64,000 nt of DNA from Heterocephalus glaber (taxonomy: Eukaryota > Chordata > Mammalia > Rodentia > Bathyergidae), in contig NW_004624784.1 of NCBI RefSeq assembly GCF_000247695.1, positions 13,175,209 through 13,239,208 on the forward strand, in the 5' to 3' direction. Positions 60,500-64,000 of this stretch are shown piece after piece. Both the position numbers and the translations under genes were made by a program. Each line of letters begins with the position of its first letter. The stretch's first letter is position 1. The notes beneath the pieces are model-generated. The model was not told where the DNA came from. It worked only from the letters and a program-made list of their open reading frames with translations, and made no database searches.

Positions 60500-60690
60500 T
60501 AATAACAATAATAACACCAAACATTTAGAAGACATCCTATTTGTCAAAGAACTTCACAGCCATTAGCTCAAAGAAACACCACAACTACGTGCAATGTTGG
60601 TTATCAAGGCCATTTTACATGCTAGAAAATGGAAGGTTCAGAGTTATGTTATTACCCAAGGTCCCCTAGATAACAACAGCATACCTCATA
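60500..60690 (+). repeat. MIR-like SINE remnant
   Basis: Shows 'cacagccattagctc', 'ccattttacatgctagaaaatgg' and 'ttacccaaggtccc' in MIR order. Confidence 0.5.
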
Positions 60691-61534
60691 TCGCCACCTA
60701 ATTCTGTTAATTCCAAATACTGTATCCTTTCTATTCTTCCTTGTTGCCTCCCTGGCAAGTGTGGCAATTCACATGGACAAAGGAAAATAAAAATAGTGCT
60801 CTTAAGTTATTCCTGGAATGCAAGGATGGTTCAACATACAAAAATCCATCTAACATACCACATTAATAAAATGTCAGAAAAAAAATAACCATCTCAATTG
60901 GTACAGAAAAAGTACCTATAAAATTCAATATTCTCTCCTGATAAAGACACTCAACAAATAAGGAACAGAAGGAAACAGCTATAACCTAATATAAACCATC
61001 CATAAAAAACCAACAAGAAACATCAATATCAATGGTGAAAGACTGAAAACTTTTCCTCCAACAACAGAAACAAGGCAAGGGAGCCCACTTTTACCATTAC
61101 TATTCAACATGGTATTAGAAATTTTAGCCAGGGCAATTAAACAAGAAAAATAAATAACATGTAACCAAATTGAAAAAGAAGTAAGATTATCTTTGTTCAA
61201 AGATGTTATGATCTTATAGATAGCAAACTGAAGATTACACATATGCACACAGATTCTTGGAATAAATGAATTCAGCAAAGTAGCAGGATATAAAGTCAAT
61301 ACATAAAACTCAATGCTTGTTCAGAAAAAATAAATTAACTGAAATGGAAATTAAGAAAGCAATTCCATGTATCATAGTATCAAAAAGAGTAAAATACTTA
61401 GAAATTAACCAAAAAGCTGAAAACTTGCACAATGTAAACTATAAAATATTTCTCAAAAATGAAAGAGACATGAATGAATGGAAAGACATCTATGTTCACA
61501 GATTAGGATACAGTATTGTTAAGATGCCAATATT

Positions 61535-61717
61535 AAGCCAGGCATGGTGGTACACACTGGTACTCCCAGTACTCTGGGAGGCTGGAGCAGGAAGATAGTA
61601 AGTTCAAGCTCAGTCTATTCAACCAAGTAACGTAGTAAGATCCTGTCTCAAAAGGGCTGAGGATGCAGCTCAGTGCAAGGGCCCTGGGATGAAACCCCAG
61701 TACCACCAGAAAAAAAG
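61535..61717 (+). mobile_element. composite B1-ID SINE
   Basis: A 7SL/B1 left half ('gccaggcatggtggtacaca' to 'agatcctgtctcaaaa') is joined directly to an ID-like right half ('gggctgaggatgcagctcag', 'gatgaaaccccagtacc') and an A tail. Flanking 'gccaatatta' and 'gccaatacta' are the diverged target duplication. The fused form is a lineage marker. Confidence 0.85.
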
Positions 61718-62573
61718 CCAATACTATCCCTAAATGATCTATATATTTAATATGATATTTATCAAAGTCACAATTAATTTTTTGCATCTAAGATTCACAT
61801 GGAATCTCAAGAAACCCAAAATAGCTACAACAATCCTGAAAATGAAGAACATAGTTTCCATACTTCCTGATTTTAAAACTTATCACAAAGCCACAGTAAT
61901 CAAAACAGTATGGTACTGACATATAGACAGAGCAACAGAAAAGACCAATAGAATAGAATGCAGAAATAAACCCTCACATACAAAGTCAAATGATTTTTTT
62001 ATAACTTGGGTGCCAAGACCATTTAATGAGGAAAAGATAGCCTTTTCAAGAAGTGATACTGAGAAAACTAGATATCCACATGAAAAACATAGTTGGACCC
62101 TTCCCTCATGCCACATACAAAAATTAATCTGCAATGGATAAACATAGAACAAGAAAACACTTAGAATACAGGGCAAAAGCTTCATAATATTGAATTTAGA
62201 GGTGATTTCTTAAATATGACAATAAAGGCACAGTCAATAAAAGAAAAAATAAACAACTTCATGAAAATTTAGCAAGTTTTGTACATCAAAAGACACTATT
62301 AACAGAGTAAAAAGATAACCAAAGAATGGGAAAAATACTTGCAAATCATAAATCGGGTAAGGGATTACTATCTAGAATATATACAGACTTCCTAAAACTC
62401 AACAACAGAAAACCAAGCAATCCAATTAAAAAATGAGCAAAGGACTTGAAGAGATCTCCTCCAAGAAGATAAACAAATAGCCAAAACCATGCGAAGATGT
62501 TCAGCATCACTAATAATCAGGGAAATGTAGACTAAAACAACTACACCTCACACCTATTAGAATGGCTATGATG

Positions 62574-62602
62574 CACACACATACACACACACACACACAC
62601 AA
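62574..62602. repeat. (CA)n microsatellite within L1
   Basis: Interrupted once (CATACA) near its start, otherwise CA units. Confidence 0.9.
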
Positions 62603-63260
62603 CAGGGTTGGTGAGAATACAGAGATTGGAATCACGTCCTATGATCGGTATAGTATCTGTAGAAAACAGTATAATGGCTCCTCGAAATATTTTTTAAAAT
62701 AAAATTACCATATGATCCACCAATTTCACTTCCCCCCCCCAAAAATCAAAAAGGTCTCAACAAGATAATCTGTAGAATCACATTCATAGCAGTATTATTC
62801 ACAATAGCTAAAACACAGAAGCAACCCAAGTGTCCATCAACACATAAATGGATAAACAAAATGTGGTATTTGTATACAGTGGAATCTTATTCACCCTTAA
62901 AAGGGAAGAAATTCTGACACATGCAGCAATGTGGATGAACCTTGAAGATATTACACATAGTGAAATAAACAATCACATAACAACAAACACTATATGATTC
63001 CACTTCCATGTGGTACTTACACTGTAGTCAAAATCAGAGATGTAGGTGTTATGGCGTCAGTCAGACTAAGGGAAGGAGAACAGGGGGTTATTGCTTCATG
63101 AGTACAGTTTTAGTTTTATAAGATGAAGAGAGTTCTGGAAATGGATATTGGTAAAGCCTCCACAACAATATGAATAATTAAAACTACTGAACTATACACT
63201 TAACAAAGGTAAAGATGATAACTTGTTATGTGTATTTTACAAGTTAAAATGGGGGGTATA

Positions 63261-64000
63261 ATTGATGGAAAAAATAAAATGCTGACCCCTGACTTACAGT
63301 TAACCTAGCCCATTTAATGGGAATGTTCTTATCAGGCCAGGGGAGAATAGACAGAATAAGAATAACCCAAAATATTTATTGATTTATGTACCAATATAAT
63401 TACTTTTTTAAAAAGAATAACCCAAAATACAGTTTTTCAAATTTTTGGTATGTATCATGTTTTTAAATTTCCCCTCACACTTTCTGGCCCAACTCTGTTG
63501 TGCTCACTGTGACTGATGGTTGGGGTAAGCCTGAGACCCTGGAGCCTCTTAGGAGAACTGGGCAGCTGCAGACTTGCCAGCTGTTGTTGGGTTTCAGCTG
63601 AGCTTTAAGATCAACACAGATGCCCATCTCCCTCCTCAGCCTCTGCCTGTGTCACAGCAGTTGCTGGGTGTTCTGCTGCTCATGCCCAGTGCATTTATAC
63701 TGGGAGCTGGACAATGTCCCAGAGCAGTTGTAGGTGATCCTGGCCACTGGTACTCAGCTCTCAGGGGATACCAACAGAACTACTCACCTAGCGGGGAGTC
63801 TTTCACAAGTGGGCGTTTCATGAGTGGACTTCAAGGCTGCCAATTACTTTGTTTCTGGCATGGCTAGAATTTTAGGGTGTGGACCTGAAATAAAGACCAC
63901 CCCTATTCAAATATATATCTGCCCCCAAAAAGGAAAGAAAAGGCCCAAATCCATGCAATTCGGAATGAAAAGGGTGAAATTACAACAGACCCAGCAGAAA
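63261..64000. other. window-end intron sequence, nothing recognised
   Basis: No exon or repeat family assigned. A 17-bp direct repeat (63358-63374 and 63413-63429) flanks 38 bp of AT-rich DNA. Confidence 0.5.

Larger units (their letters stand above)
60805..63260 (+). mobile_element. LINE-1 fragment (ORF2 3' part and 3' end)
   Basis: Begins inside the reverse-transcriptase region ('ggaatgcaaggatggttcaaca' pattern) and runs through the ORF2 C-terminal region ('aagtgtccatcaacacataa', 'acatgcagcaatgtggatgaa') to a 3' end near 63260. Many stops and frameshifts; interrupted by a B1-ID SINE at 61535-61717. Dead. Confidence 0.85.
43746..64000 (-). other. FXYD6: FXYD6 5' intron (partial), repeat-rich
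   Basis: Upstream of the start-codon exon no CpG island or promoter is seen up to the window end, as expected if the intron is tens of kilobases long. The AT-rich centre (44900-54200) and the right end (60800-63300) are largely transposon remains; 54200-60400 is more unique with MIR fragments. One exon-like segment stands out at 44441-44519. Confidence 0.7.

Noticed and set aside
60979..61299. Open frame on the minus strand in L1
   Set aside because: Antisense of an L1 ORF2 fragment; no separate gene.
1..64000. Search for CRISPR arrays, operons, riboswitches and prokaryotic mobile elements
   Set aside because: None present; the window is a vertebrate nuclear sequence and its short tandem repeats are microsatellites without spacers.

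Overview
The window is ordinary mammalian nuclear DNA. Genes are split into short exons with GT-AG introns, one CpG island is present, and the spacer is full of LINE-1, MaLR LTR, MIR, Tigger and SINE debris. tRNA-Ala-like ID SINEs, 7SL/B1-type SINEs and a fused B1-ID element point to a rodent. The fused type and the lack of obvious B2 elements or mouse-type young L1 suggest a squirrel-, beaver- or kangaroo-rat-like lineage rather than mouse or rat; the species call is an inference. Gene content and order match the segment of human 11q23 that carries DSCAML1, FXYD2 and FXYD6. All three genes are read from the minus strand.

Layout. 1-7701: start of the long first intron of DSCAML1, with a candidate conserved non-coding block near 4640-5240. 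6500-8060: CpG island holding DSCAML1 exon 1 (signal peptide, 7702-7747). 8061-24850: intergenic, no gene recognised, with old repeats and two CTCF-like motifs. 25065-30807: FXYD2, the gamma subunit/modulator of Na,K-ATPase. It has two alternative first exons (28418-28442 and 30789-30807) spliced to a shared body, giving 66- and 64-residue proteins; an HNF1-like site lies just upstream of the first of these. 30808-38370: intergenic, with two candidate regulatory clusters. 38371-43745: FXYD6 (95 residues), six coding exons and a separate 3'-UTR exon ending in a clear AATAAA. 43746-64000: first part of the large 5' intron of FXYD6, mostly transposon remains. It also holds a previously unassigned 79-nt exon-like segment (44441-44519), the most interesting item found.

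How the genes relate. FXYD2 and FXYD6 are tandem paralogues. Both encode FXYD-motif single-span regulators of the sodium pump. Their core exons have identical lengths (39, 75 and 37 nt) and identical phases, and in both an intron appears to interrupt the transcript shortly after the stop codon. Phase compatibility would allow a read-through FXYD6-FXYD2 message. DSCAML1 (a neuronal immunoglobulin/fibronectin adhesion receptor) is unrelated in function. No protein-coding gene outside these three, and no RNA gene, CRISPR array or intact mobile element, can be supported. Most long open frames here are chance frames in GC-rich or repeat DNA.
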